From Fremontodendron californicum (lineage: Eukaryota > Streptophyta > Magnoliopsida > Malvales > Malvaceae): a DNA stretch of 64,000 nucleotides. Shown here piece after piece: positions 12,438 through 24,892 of this stretch. Each line of letters opens with the position of its first letter. Positions within the stretch are counted from its first letter, which is position 1. The notes beneath the pieces were generated by a model. The model searched no databases. It worked only from the letters and a program-made list of their open reading frames with translations, and was not told the DNA's origin. The stretch spans positions 10,397,160-10,461,159 of the forward strand of contig JAULJL010000021.1 of NCBI GenBank assembly GCA_030761205.1. The letters are read 5' to 3'. Position numbers and translations under genes: made by a program.

Positions 12438-12950
12438 CAAATCGCATGAGGCAACACCTCCCCAACAAAACGCCACCGTTTGTCTTCTTTTTCCCCCAAA
12501 AAACCAAACCCTAAAAAACCTAGAGCTTCTTCCCTAAACCAAAAAAAGAAGAAAACCACCGGTTCTTACTAGGGTTTCTCACTTCCAGAAACCAAAACGG
12601 AATCGTAACGAAATAAATCTATAGCGTTTTTCTAAGAGAAACTTATCCCCACCGGATTTTGGGTGTCAGTGAACTGGATTCAACTGCGTCGTAACGGTGG
12701 TGATCTCCAGCTTCTGGAAGAGTTTTCTCTGTTTCAATCAAGAGAATTGAAGAGAAAGATGAGAAGAGAGAATTTTCTTGGATTTTCTCGGATTTTCTTG
12801 GTTGTTTGGAAAGAGAATCTGTGGGGGCGAGAAAATGAGAACGTGAAGCCGATGAGAGAGAAAGGGAAGAGAGACAGACAGACAGGCATTCGTATCTCAA
12901 CGCCATTATTAAACCAAATTTCAATCAACTTTGACGTCCGCTGAATTAAA
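12438..12950 (-). promoter_or_regulatory. 5' UTR/promoter region of the PWR-like gene
   Basis: On the minus strand this is a CT-rich stretch (CTCTCTTCTCATC and TTTCCCTCTC-like runs) immediately upstream of the MPPEP start, typical of plant core promoter and leader DNA. It is less AT-rich than the DNA beyond 12950. Small open frames here have no recognisable content. The exact transcription start cannot be read from the sequence. Confidence 0.45.
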
Positions 12951-12982
12951 AAATATTAATTCAAATTAACTATTAAAAAAAT

Positions 12983-13101
12983 TTATTAACGCATTCTTTA
13001 AAATTACTTAAATATAATAATATTTTTAATAAATAAATTTATCAATTTTTATATTTAATATATTAATTTTAAAAAAAAATTTAAAGCATTTGTTAACAAA
13101 A
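12983..13101. mobile_element. Family E MITE, copy E1 (GTTAACRAGTG-type ends)
   Basis: Left end TTATTAACGCATTCTTTAAA and right end TTTAAAGCATTTGTTAACAA are inverted repeats around a very AT-rich core. Same family as 14203-14381 and 45157-45334. Confidence 0.6.
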
Positions 13102-13404
13102 TCAATTAAAAAAATATTTGATTTATTTAATTTTTTTTTAAATGTCATCCTTTTTTTGTCTTTGCAAACGGACCCGCCTTTTGCGCCTTCATTTATTGCT
13201 CCAAAATTACCCTTGGATTTACTTGGAAATTACGAGGACATAAAAGAGTTCAGCTTTTCAGTCACTTCCTTTTTTTCTGACTGATTTGCCCTTGTTGAAA
13301 TTTTAGAATGACAACACTTGCGTGTCCAATTTTTAAAAAATCATTTAATATTTTATAAAATTTTAAATAAATTAAATAATTTTAAACATAATACAAAATA
13401 AAAA

Positions 13405-13571
13405 ATATTAATCGATATCTAATGACACTGATTAAGGTGATATATATATAAAAAAAATATATAATTAATATATCATTTTTCTTAAAATTCAATAAAAATA
13501 ATATATTAAATCCAAAAAAACTTTTTTAAAAAAATAAATAATTTTTAATTAATGTTTATAAATATCGATTA
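13405..13571. mobile_element. Family D AT-rich MITE, copy D1
   Basis: AATCGATATCTAATGACAC at one end and AATGTTTATAAATATCGATT at the other bracket an AT core with TAATTAATATATCATTTTT. The same ordered motifs recur at 17658, 39176, 40793, 47592, 50908 and 54100. Confidence 0.55.
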
Positions 13572-14202
13572 AATGAATTTATACAAAATATATAAATAAA
13601 AATAATTAATTTAATAAATACAAAAAAATTATAACACATATAACACATTTAAATACGATTAAAATATACAATCAAAATCAAGAGACCCCACCTTTCGAAG
13701 CTGAAGCACCCATTCCAACGTTGGAACCCACCAAACTCACCAACGAACACTGAAATGGTTAATGCCACTCCAACCAAACCCTTTTCTATACTTATTAAAA
13801 AGCAGAATTATTCCTTTAATTTCAAAAATTTATCTGATATTTAAAAAGTTTTGTATAAAAATATTAGATTTAAAATATAAATTTAAATAAAAAAATAAAA
13901 TTCATTTAAAAAATTGATCAAAACTTGACTTTAAAAATCAAAATTCAAATCCGACTCAACCTGCTTTTTATTATATAATATATTTTTTATATTTATATAT
14001 ATTATATAATTTATATCATATAAAAAATAAATAAATATATATAATATTATAGTATAAATATTTAAAAATATTTTAAATTATTCATATTTTAAAATTTAAT
14101 AAAAAATAATATATTTCGCACACCTTAATTTATGAACACCTTTACCTTTTCTCTAAATTTTAGGAAACACTTGCAGGGAAAAAGAGTTAAAAAAACAAAG
14201 GA

Positions 14203-14381
14203 TTTTGTTAACAAGTGTCCTAAAGACACTCTTTAAAGTTACTAAATATAGTAATATCTTCAATCAATGCATTGAAAATGATGAATAAAGTTATCAATTT
14301 TTGCATTTAATACAATGTTATTACTATAAATAACATATTAACTAACTTTAAAAAGTGTCCTAAGCTCACTCGTTAGCAAAA
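14203..14381. mobile_element. Family E MITE, copy E2
   Basis: The best copy of the family. The left end TTTTGTTAACAAGTGTCC and right end GAGCTCACTCGTTAGCAAAA-type sequence form inverted repeats that extend nearly 40 bases to TTTAAAGTTA on each side, around an AT-rich core. Confidence 0.75.
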
Positions 14382-14389
14382 CCCAAAAA

Positions 14390-14685
14390 CAAAATGGGAA
14401 GAAGTAAATACTTTTTTTTGATTCAGTCACGTCAGCACCACGGCAAGTCCCCACGCACATGAAAACGATCTCACTTTGTGGGGAATGGGAATGTCCTAGA
14501 CAAACACGTGTGAAATTTCTCGCACGTGCCATCCTTCTTTTTCCAAGTACTCAACTTGCACACGCCAAAACAGCGCGTGAGAATAAATCTAGGGCTGGCG
14601 TGGGGAATCTAAAGGCAGCATCTTCCGCTCCCGTCGGCAGCAAAATGCTGATTCCTTCAATTTTTTTTAATCTTTGCCCTTAATA
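14390..14685. promoter_or_regulatory. Low-copy island with ACGT-core (G-box/ABRE-like) elements
   Basis: The base composition is more balanced than the surrounding repeats. It holds TCACGTCA (14427-14434), the palindrome ACACGTGT (14504-14511) and the palindrome GCACGTGC (14522-14529). These are core sites for bZIP/bHLH factors. No gene is visible here; it lies about 2 kb upstream of the PWR-like start codon. A regulatory role is inference. Confidence 0.4.
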
Positions 14686-15914
14686 AATTAAAAAGTTTAT
14701 TATATTTTATAGTAATTTCTTTTTAAAGTATGGTTTTGGAAATGACATTACTACCCTCTACAATTTCAAAAAAATATTTACAAATACAATAATTTTTTTG
14801 CTTTAATTTATGAATTATTATTTTGTACAAGTGAAAATTTTTAATTTCACAAGCGGGATTAAAAAACTACCATATATTCTTAGATTATATTTAAAAAATA
14901 AATAAAACATGTGATAATTTTTTTTTTAATCTTGCTTATGAAATTAAAAAACTCCAGTGCCAATGTACAGAATAATAATTTTTTATTTATTAGCATAAAC
15001 TTATATCTTATTTTAATTCATTATCTATTAAATATTATTCTTGATGATGAATTGATGATATTTATTTTTTAAAAAATAAATTTATTGAGTAAAAGATAGT
15101 GCCTTCGTTTTTTTTTTAAAAGGAAGAGTTATTTTTTAATTCATGGGATACTTTGTTAACTTTTAATCCACTTTACTAATATACCAAAACTTGAACTAAA
15201 GTTTTCTAATTTATTCAAAGAAAATATAAAAGATTTGTTATTGTCATTATCACTATTAAATTTGTCATTAATTAGAATTATGATACATGTTAAAAAATAA
15301 TGTACAAGATTTGAGAAAATACACTTTTTTGATTTGCTTGCTTAAACTCATTTTATGATTATTAAAATGTACATTGAATAATACATATATAATTAGATAT
15401 TGCACATCCACGATACAGATGAAAATGAAAAAAAAAATTATTTAATAATGTAAGATATTCGTAGTTTTTTTTAAATAAAAAACTATCTAATAATATCACA
15501 TGTGTGACAATTTTTTAAAAAAGTAAAATACATAAACACTCTTAATTATATTTTATATTATAAGTTTAATTTGATTTTTAATAAATTTATTAACTAAATT
15601 GATGTTATGTTAACTCGTGACATCAATTCAATTAACTCTTTTAATATATTGAAAACTAATTAGAATTTTATTTTATAAATATTTTTTTTTAAATCTTAAA
15701 ATTTAAAAGGGTAATTTTGTAAGTTCACTTACAACAATAGCTATAAAAGAAAATGGGGGTTTCCCCAAGTTTCCACTCACCAATAAGTCAAAGTTTATTA
15801 GAAAGAGAAGTTCAATAAGTAAAGTAAGGGGAAGTAATATATAGAGACTAGCAATAGCATTTTTCTAGTGAGACCGAGAGAACGAGATTATACTACATGA
15901 AAAAAAAAAAAAAA

Positions 15915-16105
15915 AATCATAATATGATATAAGATATGATACAATATAAAAAATAAATATGGATACGACATAAATATATGAATATATCAAAATTTATATA
16001 ATATAAATTATTAACACGTCAAAATTTATATAAATATAAAGCATCTCAAACATGATTATAACACAAAAAAATATATAAATATGATACAAATACATAAATT
16101 ATGAA
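15915..16105. mobile_element. Family C repeat, copy C1
   Basis: Carries the family C order of motifs: GATACGACATAAATATATG, TCAAAATTTATATAA twice, CATGATTATAACAC and ATACATAAATTAT at the end. About 190 bp with no obvious terminal inverted repeats. Confidence 0.65.
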
Positions 16106-16537
16106 ATCTCTCACAAGTTTCAAAGGCTTTCATGGAACACCACACCATTATAATATCATGTGAGATCACCCTTTCAGCCGTTGATTTAGTTGACAACTGA
16201 AAGTGAAAAGATTGTACTTGAAAGAGTAAGACAAAATTCAAAGTTGTACTTTTCCTAGTGATCACTGTTATTGGCTTTGTACTTTGTTTTCTCTACTCCT
16301 TTTTTTTTTTTCTATCTAAATTATATATAAAATTGACTACATGAATTCTTTGTATGACATGTGTCATTTTTAAGATATGATTGAAATTTTTTAAAATTTT
16401 TTAAAATATTTATGATAAATAAAAAAAAAATATTTTTGACAAATAAAAAAAATAAAACAAATGTTTGAATTTAACAATAAAAATACTAAAGGTTTCCTAG
16501 ATTTCTCACACACCGACCCACGATTTGCACGCTCGAT

Positions 16538-16852
16538 TAGACCTGTCCACGGGTCAAGTAGCCCGTCCGACCCGTATTGGGCCGGGCTTGGGCAAAGTAT
16601 TTTGTAATTCAGGTCGGCCGAATTACTATTTATTAAATAAAATTTAAATTTAATTATAAAATATATATATATTAATATTAATATAAAATTAAAAATAAAA
16701 ATAAAAATAAAAATATTTTTTTAATATTTTAATATTTTTTAATAGTAAAACGAGCTTATACGAGCCAGCCCGGGCCAAGCTCGAATGGGCTTTGACAAGG
16801 AAAAAATAAAATTTTCGAGACGCGACACAACCCAACCCATGGACAGGTCCTA
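16538..16852. mobile_element. Family B MITE, copy B1 (TAGACCTG ends)
   Basis: Starts TAGACCTGTCCACGGGTCAA and ends in CCCATGGACAGGTCCTA, inverted repeats rich in GGGCCGGGC motifs, with an AT-rich middle. The flanking 8-mers CGCTCGAT (16530-16537) and CGCTCGAC (16853-16860) match 7 of 8: a hAT-size target duplication. Confidence 0.88.
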
Positions 16853-16860
16853 CGCTCGAC

Positions 16861-17657
16861 CCTCGACGATTTTTTATTTATTTTTCAAAATTTTAATTAT
16901 TTTAATATTTTGGGATTTTTTTATCTTTTCTAATATTTTAAAAAATAATAAATTGATAAAATACAAACCAAAATTTTATTTTGTTATTGTTCATTTATTA
17001 TTTTCATATTTAAAAAATTAAATAGGGAGAATAAAAATATAAAAAATGGGTTAGTAGCTCATTAATTTAACAAGAAAGGAAAATATTGAAATATTTTTTC
17101 AACAAAAATAAAAATTTATGAAATTAAATTTATTAATAATAATAAAAATAATTTATTTTTAGATTATATTTTAAATGATCATTTTATTTCACAATTATAT
17201 TGTTATCGTTAAAAGAATTTGATAACATGAAAATTAATATATTTTTATATCATAAATAAAATATATATTATACAATAAGATATAAATATTTTTAGAAATA
17301 AATAACACTTACAAATACATTTGTATTATATAATTTTTTATAAATAAAATATTTTCCACATTTAATTTCTATAATTAATAAAATATGATTATATTGATAT
17401 TAATATATATTTAAATATATTTAAATATTTAAATAAATAATATTTTTTTAATATAATTTAACTTAAATTTATTTATAATTATTAATTTAATTAAAAAAGT
17501 TAAAAATATTTTAAAAAATCCCCCAACGAAGCGGGGAAAAATTTCTAGTTTCTAACTATCTTTTTAATTATAAAAATAGTTTTACTAGCAAGTACATTTA
17601 GGCACTTTTAAAAATTAATTAATATATTATTTATAGTAATAATATTATATTAAAATT
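16861..17657. other. AT-rich intergenic DNA, no gene seen
   Basis: Very AT-rich and low complexity, with short TATA-like runs and no convincing reading frame or RNA gene. A half-copy of family E (CACTTTTAAAAATTAATT near 17600) is present. Confidence 0.7.
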
Positions 17658-17834
17658 CGATTAATTGATATCTATAAAACCAGTTAAGAATTATTTAATT
17701 ATTATTTTAAAAAATTTATATTTAATATATTACTTTTATTTAATTAAAAAAATACATTAATTTTTTTTCTTTCTATAATTATCACCTTAACTACACCTTA
17801 ACTAGTATCACTAGACACTAATTAATATTTTTCA
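17658..17834. mobile_element. Family D AT-rich MITE, copy D2
   Basis: AATTGATATCTATAAAACC at the left and TATCACTAGACACTAATTA at the right, in opposite orientation to D1, around an AT-rich core. Confidence 0.55.
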
Positions 17835-18718
17835 TTATATTAAATACAATAATTGACAATGTATTGAATGAAAATATTACTATATATAATAATTATAAAA
17901 AAAAATACACTTAGATTGAGTTTGAAAACTTGGATTTCAAAAGATGAATTTGAATTTCAAAATAGTATAAATTATGTAATAAAACATGTGTAAAAATAAC
18001 ATTGATAATTATTTTTCAAATCCATAGATTTGTTGAATGCCTATTTAGTGGTAAATTTGAAATACCTATAGATATTTGTGAATTTGAAATTCATGTTTTT
18101 ATACCTTTCAAATATATAGTCATATTGAGTCTTAACTAATTTATATATAATTTATGCATTTTATTCTCACAATTTATATAACAAATGAAATCCAAATCCA
18201 AATTTTCAAATTCATGTTCCCAAACATAACATTAAGATACTTGTTGACAAAATTCTTTAAAAAATTTAAGATCAATTGTGTCATTGTATTATGATGAATA
18301 TTGAAATTTTATCATTAAATTTAAATTTAGCTGAATTCCATCTATGTACTTTTAATGTTGTTGATTTTTAATATAAAATCACAGATTTGATGAAAAATTA
18401 TTATTTTATTAACATAATATTCTTTGAGATATTTAATTCTATTATTTTTTATTCAAAAATTAATCAAATTGAAAATATAGTGGCAACAAAATCAAATTAT
18501 ACAATCAACTCCCAAATAAGAACAAAAAAAAAATTAAAAATTGAGAATTGAGAATGATTTTTGCCTCTATATTAATGTAAGGGTAACAATATAATCTTGG
18601 ATTTCTTCTCATTTCTACTCTATATATGGTGCAAGAGCACATATGGATCAATGTGCAGAAAACACAACCAAAAAAAAAAAAAGACAAAATTAAAGGAAAA
18701 ATGGAAAGCAATTTGTGT
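17835..18718. other. AT-rich intergenic DNA, no gene seen
   Basis: Contains only short, low-complexity frames. The part around 17930-18230 has weak repeated phrases (TTGAATTTCAAA, AATCCAAATTTTCAAATTC) suggestive of an old foldback, but no clean ends were found. Confidence 0.6.
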
Positions 18719-18726
18719 ATTATGAG

Positions 18727-18869
18727 CTATGTTATTCGGACTCGGGTGTGTCGGATACGAGTATATGTCCGACACGGATATGTTCAATTGGAGGGTCATA
18801 TCTCCATATCCATGTCCGAATATACGTCAGACACGGGTACTTTAAGAAAAATGAAGAGTCGCAACATAG
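18727..18869 (-). mobile_element. Family A foldback MITE, copy A4
   Basis: Reverse-oriented copy (CTATGTTATTCGGACTC ... GAGTCGCAACATAG). Perfect 8-bp target duplication ATTATGAG at 18719-18726 and 18870-18877. It lies 126 bp downstream of the RBL19-like stop codon, so it may be transcribed in the 3' UTR. Confidence 0.92.
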
Positions 18870-18994
18870 ATTATGAGAATCATAATCCACAGAAGAATAT
18901 ATAACAAAACTGTCAACCAGAGTCCATAAAAAGATACCTCTCCAGAGATTGCATAACCCTTGTAGTTGTCGATGACGGTGGAGTTTCCGAGCAA

Positions 18995-21900
18995 TCAAAC
19001 GTTATCGACGCCATCTATCTGCGACTCTTCTGAATTCCGTGCAGCGGCCAACTTCTCAGCTGCCAATCTCTCCTCCAATGCTCTTGCCCCTCTTTCTCTG
19101 TAAGGTGACAGAGGTCAGAAACCTGAATTGTCTTTTCTTTCATAAGAATTGCCATTGTTTTGTTACAGTAAAAGAAAACCATTAGTATCTTAACCATAGA
19201 CATCTTATGCAACAGCTGCCTACAGAAAATACATCAAATCAAAATCCCACCCAGATTGCTAGGGTGCATAGCATAACTATAATATGTGATCTTAGAGGAA
19301 ACTATGCAATGGATTGACCACTATTACTACTTTACATGCAGTGATTTTGAACTATATTGCTCCGACTCTTCATTTTTTTTTTTTTTTTGAAGTACCTGTA
19401 TCTGACACCCATGTCCGACGCATATTTGGACATGGGTATGGGGATATAACCCTCAAAATACATGGAAAAACTTAGAAAACTGAACACACCCATGTCAGAC
19501 ACACCCGTATCCAACACTCACATCCGAGTCCAAGTAACATAGGTTTTGGCTTAATATTGTCATCGCTGCCGTCAAGTGTTTTGTAAGCCTAACAACGCGG
19601 TAAGTAAGGTGCTCTCCTCCTGGGTGGAGTTTAAGCCTTTTGTCTTCAGACTTGTTGAGCCCTAGGGCAAGTTTGACTTGTAACCTAGAATTGGCTTCCT
19701 TCATATTTCTTATTCCTAGATTATCCTACTTCTGATAGTGAAAGACCAAGTTTATTCTATATATTTTATTGAAATGATGTCACTTAACTCTGTAAATGCA
19801 GTTGAAGACTTGAAGTAATGCCTGGTGCCATTCCAACATTCTTTTATATTTAAGTCTTAAGATCTCAGTAAACAACATCATCTATTTGCTAATAACTTCC
19901 AACTTTTGCATTGACAATTTTCCCCATTCTATGATGAACACCATGTTACTCAAACATCTTCCAAATTGTTCATTTCATTTCTTCCACCAAGGTTCAACCA
20001 TTTTTTAACATATTAAAAGAGAAAAAATTCTTGATAAAAGTTTCTTTTCAAATATATGGTGTCTCTATTGTATGTTAAACTCATTAGATAGTCCATGACA
20101 ATAGAGATAAAGAACCTACTGACAATCCAATGAGTATGGCAGAATTAAACAGAAAAAAGGTACCTTCTCCTCGATGCTTCAATGAGGTCAGAACCAGGTA
20201 ATGGTGCACCTCCCAAGGTATAACCCTGATCATCTGTGGAAGATTCAGATTTTCCACAAAACATCCGGTGAAATATTGATGCAATAGGATCAATGATCGG
20301 TCTATACCAAATCACAGGGAACACTTGAGAGAGAGACAGAGAGAGCTTAAAATGAATTTGTCATTTCATTTCATGAGCTAAAAGTAAAACCAAAGAATAC
20401 CGGAGAAATTCAGGGAAGAATGTCGAGAATGCAAAATCTTCACTTGGATCACCCCTATGCTTTGCTTCTGGTTTTCTCTGCAGGTATCTGAAGTAAATCC
20501 AGCCCATATATGTTCCAAATATCAAAGTTGGAAGGTATGTTGCTGAATCTGGAGTAAAGAAACTTATGGCAATGGAAAGCAACAACATAAGTGATGGCAG
20601 CCACTGCATAGCATCCGAAGCATCAACAAGAGTGTGAAGGGCGAATTCCCAGCTAGAAATTTTTTTATGTCAAACTAAATTATGTGGTGCTAGCAATATA
20701 AATTTTTACCTTCGCTTTTATTTTCAGCAAAGACAGCTCTTGGTCAGGTACAATTTGCTTGATGCCAACCAAGAAGGCAGCCAATACCCCATGGAAGCCG
20801 GAAAGAGGCATGTAACTAGCACAATGACCAAAAGAGAATCAACATACCAAGGGTTGAGAGGAATAAAATTGTAAAAGTAATGGGCAAAAATACTAGTTTA
20901 GGTTTTGCAAATACACTTTCATCAACTTCGGGATAAATACACCATGTAGGAACCAATCAGAGAAGAAGAGGGGAAAAGAGCACTTCAAATTTATAAATTT
21001 ATTCTCTTTTACTTCTCAAACAAAAAAGAACAAGCAGAAAAGAGAGAAGGGCATAAGGAGAAGAAGTAGCTCAAAATAAATGCTTCTTAAACACATAGGG
21101 AGATCGTAGTACTCACAGGTAATTTTCCTCCCTTGTTATGTAGTACAGGGCAATAGCAGTAATGAAAACACAGAGAGAAGTTAGAAAGTTAATTACAAAG
21201 ATGAACTTCAAGAACTCCTTAGAACCCCATACAGGCTCAAGCAACCTCCCCATGAAAAGAAGACCAATAGTGCTGACAACCACCTGCAGCATCAGTAATC
21301 ATCAGTACAACTATATGAAGAAAAAAAAAAAAGGAAAAGGAAAATTAGGTAGAATAAAGATTAAATTAAACATGTTTATACCCCATGTACTGATTGTTCA
21401 ATATAACCAGCAGTTATGAGGTTCCAACCAAAAGGAATCGTCCTGCAAAATAAGTTTCAGGTGGGGCAAAAAAATTTTAAGTCCTTGAAATAAAACTAGC
21501 AAATCAAAGCATTACTCTCTTGCATCTCAAGGAAAAAGAGTATTTCGACATATCTGAATCCAAAACCATCCACAGATAAAGACATAAAGTTATAGGTGCA
21601 TGATTTATCATGTGCACTAAAAAACCATAAAATAGTAGGGCAACTTGCATACTATTCTTAGTCATGTCCCAGTAGGCAATTTATAATAACATGTTACTTC
21701 TTGTTTCAGTATTTATTAACATCAAATAGAATGGATTACAACCTACCTGATCTCAAAATGCAAAACCCATTCTTTTGACAGGATCTGATATGATTTTCCC
21801 AATTCATCCAAAACCATTGTTAGAGCATTAATCCCTGAATCGATAACAGGAAGGACACTGGTTTTTGAACTGAGATCCATCTTCAAGTTTCAAAATCTAG

Positions 21901-22912
21901 ATCTAAAATCTAAATAGCAACCCTGAACACCACTCCCTTTGCCCAAGTTTAAAACATAAAACTTCAACCAATCAAACAGTAAGCAGCCATGCGCAGGAAG
22001 ATGCTAAAAATAACGATTTCTAAAAGTTAGTTTCAAGCACCAAAATTCAGATAGAGTGCATCTAATATCAAAATCGTAAGAGATTCTTTTAGCCCACGCA
22101 TAAAAGCAATACATATTCTACTTAACTAGAAAAGGCTCACCTGAAAAGAGAAAGCAAGTTAAAAAAAATGCTAACATAATTACAAAATGATTGCTAATAG
22201 TTTATTTCGAGTTCCTAAATCCAGCTCTAAGCATTCAAATGAACAAAGTAGTAAGTCACTCTCTTTGACCATGTGTAAAAAGCATAAGCATTTTACTTAA
22301 CTAGAAAAAACCCATCAAAAGAAAACCAGCCGAGTTCAAGAAAATGCTAACACTATTCCAAAAGCCAGATTTAAACATCCGAATAACAAAATCTTAAGTC
22401 AGTCCACCGAGCACGGCGAAACACCAACTGTTTAATTAAAACTAGAACCAATCCCTCGGTAAATAAACACCCAATTCGCAAAAAAGGAAAAGAAAAAAAA
22501 TCTAATGCTATGATTAATGAAATTTGACTAAGATCCTACATGAGTATTCACTAAAAGAGCAACCAAAACCAAAATTAAATCACGACCCAAAATTTCTAAC
22601 ATGAAATTGAACAAGATTAACATAAAATAATGAAAAAATGAAAGGGGAAAATGGGGGGGGGGGGAACCTGGCGGGAATAAGAGCAAGGTAAGTAACAGAG
22701 GAGGGAAGAAGCTGAACCACAATGTGGCCACCGATTAGTATCACTGCTAGTCCCTTACATAGCTTTGTAAATCCACTGAATATCCCACTTCCCTGTAAAT
22801 TTAAATTTAACAAAAATAAAAACAAACAAAAAAACTAAGAATTTTGCATATATTTCTTTTTTTGTTTTTAAGAAGGGAAATTTGACGAAGATTAGATTAC
22901 CGGAGAGCTCAT
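18995..22912 (-). CDS. RBL19: Rhomboid-like protein 19 / TMEM115-type membrane protein, 304 aa, 8 exons
   Basis: Minus-strand coding exons: 22912-22901, 22792-22668, 21442-21382, 21283-21117, 20815-20710, 20603-20401, 20301-20164 and 19097-18995 (TGA). All are GT-AG and sum to 915 nt. Exon 1 encodes only MSSP. The product has several membrane segments (LAVILIGGHIVVQLL, VVVSTIGLLFMG, FIFVINFLTSLCVFITAIAL, LAAFLVGIK, LPSLMLLLSIAISFF), then a soluble tail with PGSDLIEASRRRERGARALE, a charged helical stretch. This matches the RBL19 family of Arabidopsis (DUF1751/TMEM115), also 304 aa as I recall; animal TMEM115 acts in Golgi-to-ER traffic. Where active rhomboids carry the catalytic Ser of GxSG, this protein reads SGFHG (127-131), so it is probably not a protease. 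A family A MITE lies in intron 7 and another after the stop. Confidence 0.93.
19352..19542 (+). mobile_element. Family A foldback MITE, copy A5 (intron 7 of RBL19-like gene)
   Basis: CTATATTGCTCCGACTC to GAGTCCAAGTAACATAG. The flanks (ATTTTGAA / GTTTTGGC) give only a weak 8-bp duplication. Confidence 0.88.
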
Positions 22913-23110
22913 GGTGTAGCAGTTGATATCTTTTTCCGGTGAACGGCGGATTAATCTAAAAGAAAATGGAAGTGAAAGTAAAAAATTTCTGGGTTTTTTG
23001 AATTGATATAATTTTTGGGTTTTTTTAACGTTTTGGATCTGAGTGACGGAGGGAGTAAGGTAAGGAAAGCGGGTGAATTGGATTAGCTGAGGTGTATTTA
23101 TTAATTACTT
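22913..23110 (-). promoter_or_regulatory. 5' leader/promoter of the RBL19-like gene
   Basis: About 200 bp of more balanced sequence directly upstream of the start codon at 22912, before AT-rich repeat DNA begins near 23115. No unambiguous TATA box could be assigned. Confidence 0.35.
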
Positions 23111-23114
23111 TTAA

Positions 23115-23310
23115 TCCATAATTTTGAACATATACTATGATATAACATGAAAAAATAATTAAAATACGATAAAAATATAAAAAATAATACGAACATGACA
23201 CAAAAAATAATATGTAAAAATTTATATAATATGAATTATTAACGTATTTAAATTTATTTAAATATATAATATTTTAAATATAATTAAAACACGTGAAAAT
23301 ATACAATTGC
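23115..23310. mobile_element. Family C repeat, copy C2
   Basis: ATACGAACATGACAC, TATAATATGAATTATTAACG, ATTTAAATATATAA and AATTAAAACACGTG motifs in family C order; diverged. Confidence 0.6.
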
Positions 23311-23451
23311 ATTTAATCATTTCTTAATCATTAATCTAGGAAAAGAGATGCCTTGAAGGAAAAAAAAGGGGTAAATTTTGCTCACATTTGATGTATGTAA
23401 AAAATTTGCAGCCTGGAATCTTGGTACCAGAGGCCTTGGGTATGAAAGCCA

Positions 23452-23617
23452 GATATGTTTCCAACACGGTTATATATCCGATTTGGATATATTCAAATTT
23501 TTTCTAAGATTTTTATGTATTTGAAGAGTTTTTAGAAGATCATATCCCTATACTCATATGTGGATATGCGTCGAACACGAATACTTTCAAAACAATGAAG
23601 AATCGGAGCAACATAAT
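23452..23617 (-). mobile_element. Family A foldback MITE, copy A6 (degenerate)
   Basis: Interior and right end (AATGAAGAATCGGAGCAACATAA) fit family A in reverse orientation. The left end is eroded and no target duplication was identified. Confidence 0.7.
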
Positions 23618-23929
23618 CGATAAGAAGGAGAGCTTTGGATCCTTTGGGATACTCCAAGAACCCTAAAAAGTTCGAGGAATACAAGATCAAAGAGATCAAG
23701 AATAGTGAACCCCCTTCACCCTCTTTGCCATTTTCCAATTTTCTTGCGTTGCAAGTTATTTGAAACAATCAAATTTGGGGTTTTTCTGTTTTTGAATTTT
23801 ATGATTGATTTCGTTTGTTATATAGGTCGTCTTGCATTGTTGGCATTCATAGGATTCTGTATGCAACAATCAGCTTACCCTGGCACTGGACTATTGGAGA
23901 ACTTGGCAACTCAATTTTGCCTTGATGAT

Positions 23930-24091
23930 CTATGATGATTCGATTTTTATTTTTTTTTAAAAATATTCGTATTCGACATATATCATACATAGGTATGAGA
24001 ATATGATCCTTTAAGGACTCTCTAAATATATAAAAAAAAAATTGAATATACTCGTGTTCGACACTCACATTCGAATCCGAAGCGATTCTAT
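23930..24091 (+). mobile_element. Family A foldback MITE, copy A7 (degenerate)
   Basis: Forward orientation, with GATCCTTTAAGGACTCTC and ATACTCGTGTTCGACACTC typical of the family interior. Both ends have many substitutions. Confidence 0.7.
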
Positions 24092-24422
24092 CATTTTGAT
24101 CTGTCTCTTCTGCTTTGAAAATTGTAATCATATATATTTTCAAAGGGGATATGCTCCAAGGGCACAAATCAAGAGCATCTCTTTTACATTTTTTTGGTAT
24201 AAAAAAAAGCTACGATTTAAGAATAAAAAAAATAAAAATTATAGATGTTGAGATTCAAACTTAAATTTATTAGATGTCACCTATTAATTAAGATGACAGC
24301 GTAAATCAATTTTTACATTTTGTTTAGTTGATACCTTGACTTAGCAATGATCATGTTGCGAACACTGACCCGAGCAAGGCAATACGAAGCAAATGAATTT
24401 ACCATAAACATAACCAAACACA

Positions 24423-24892
24423 TAGGGATAGCAATGGATAGTACGGATTCAGATATTTATGATTATCCGATCTGTTTTTTGTGAATTTGGATATTGCGGA
24501 TTCGGATATTATAATTACTATCCGCAGCGGATGCAGATATGAAACCTCGGATATCCATTATCCGAATCCGCATTACTTATATGGATAACGGATTCGGATA
24601 TTCGAATCCGCTATCCATATCCGCTTACTTTTGCGGATTCGAATATCCGAATCCAAATCCATTTATTTGAATTAAATTTTTTTTATTTTAATTTAAATTT
24701 TTTTTGACTTATTGAATTTTAATATTTAGCGGATACGGATATCCGACGGATAATGTTATTTAATTCGGATTCGGATAGTAATATTTGAATTTAATGCGGA
24801 TAATAAACGGATTCAAATTTTAAAATAGTTTTATGAATTCAAATTTGGATATTACAAAAAAAAAATACATATTCGATCCGCTAACATCCCTA
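24423..24892. mobile_element. hAT-type non-autonomous element, GGATATCCG-rich
   Basis: Ends TAGGGATAGC and GCTAACATCCCTA are inverted repeats. The interior is saturated with GCGGATTCGGATATCCG-like words on both strands. A perfect 8-bp target duplication CAAACACA flanks it at 24415-24422 and 24893-24900. No open frame, so it depends on an enzyme from elsewhere. Confidence 0.93.
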
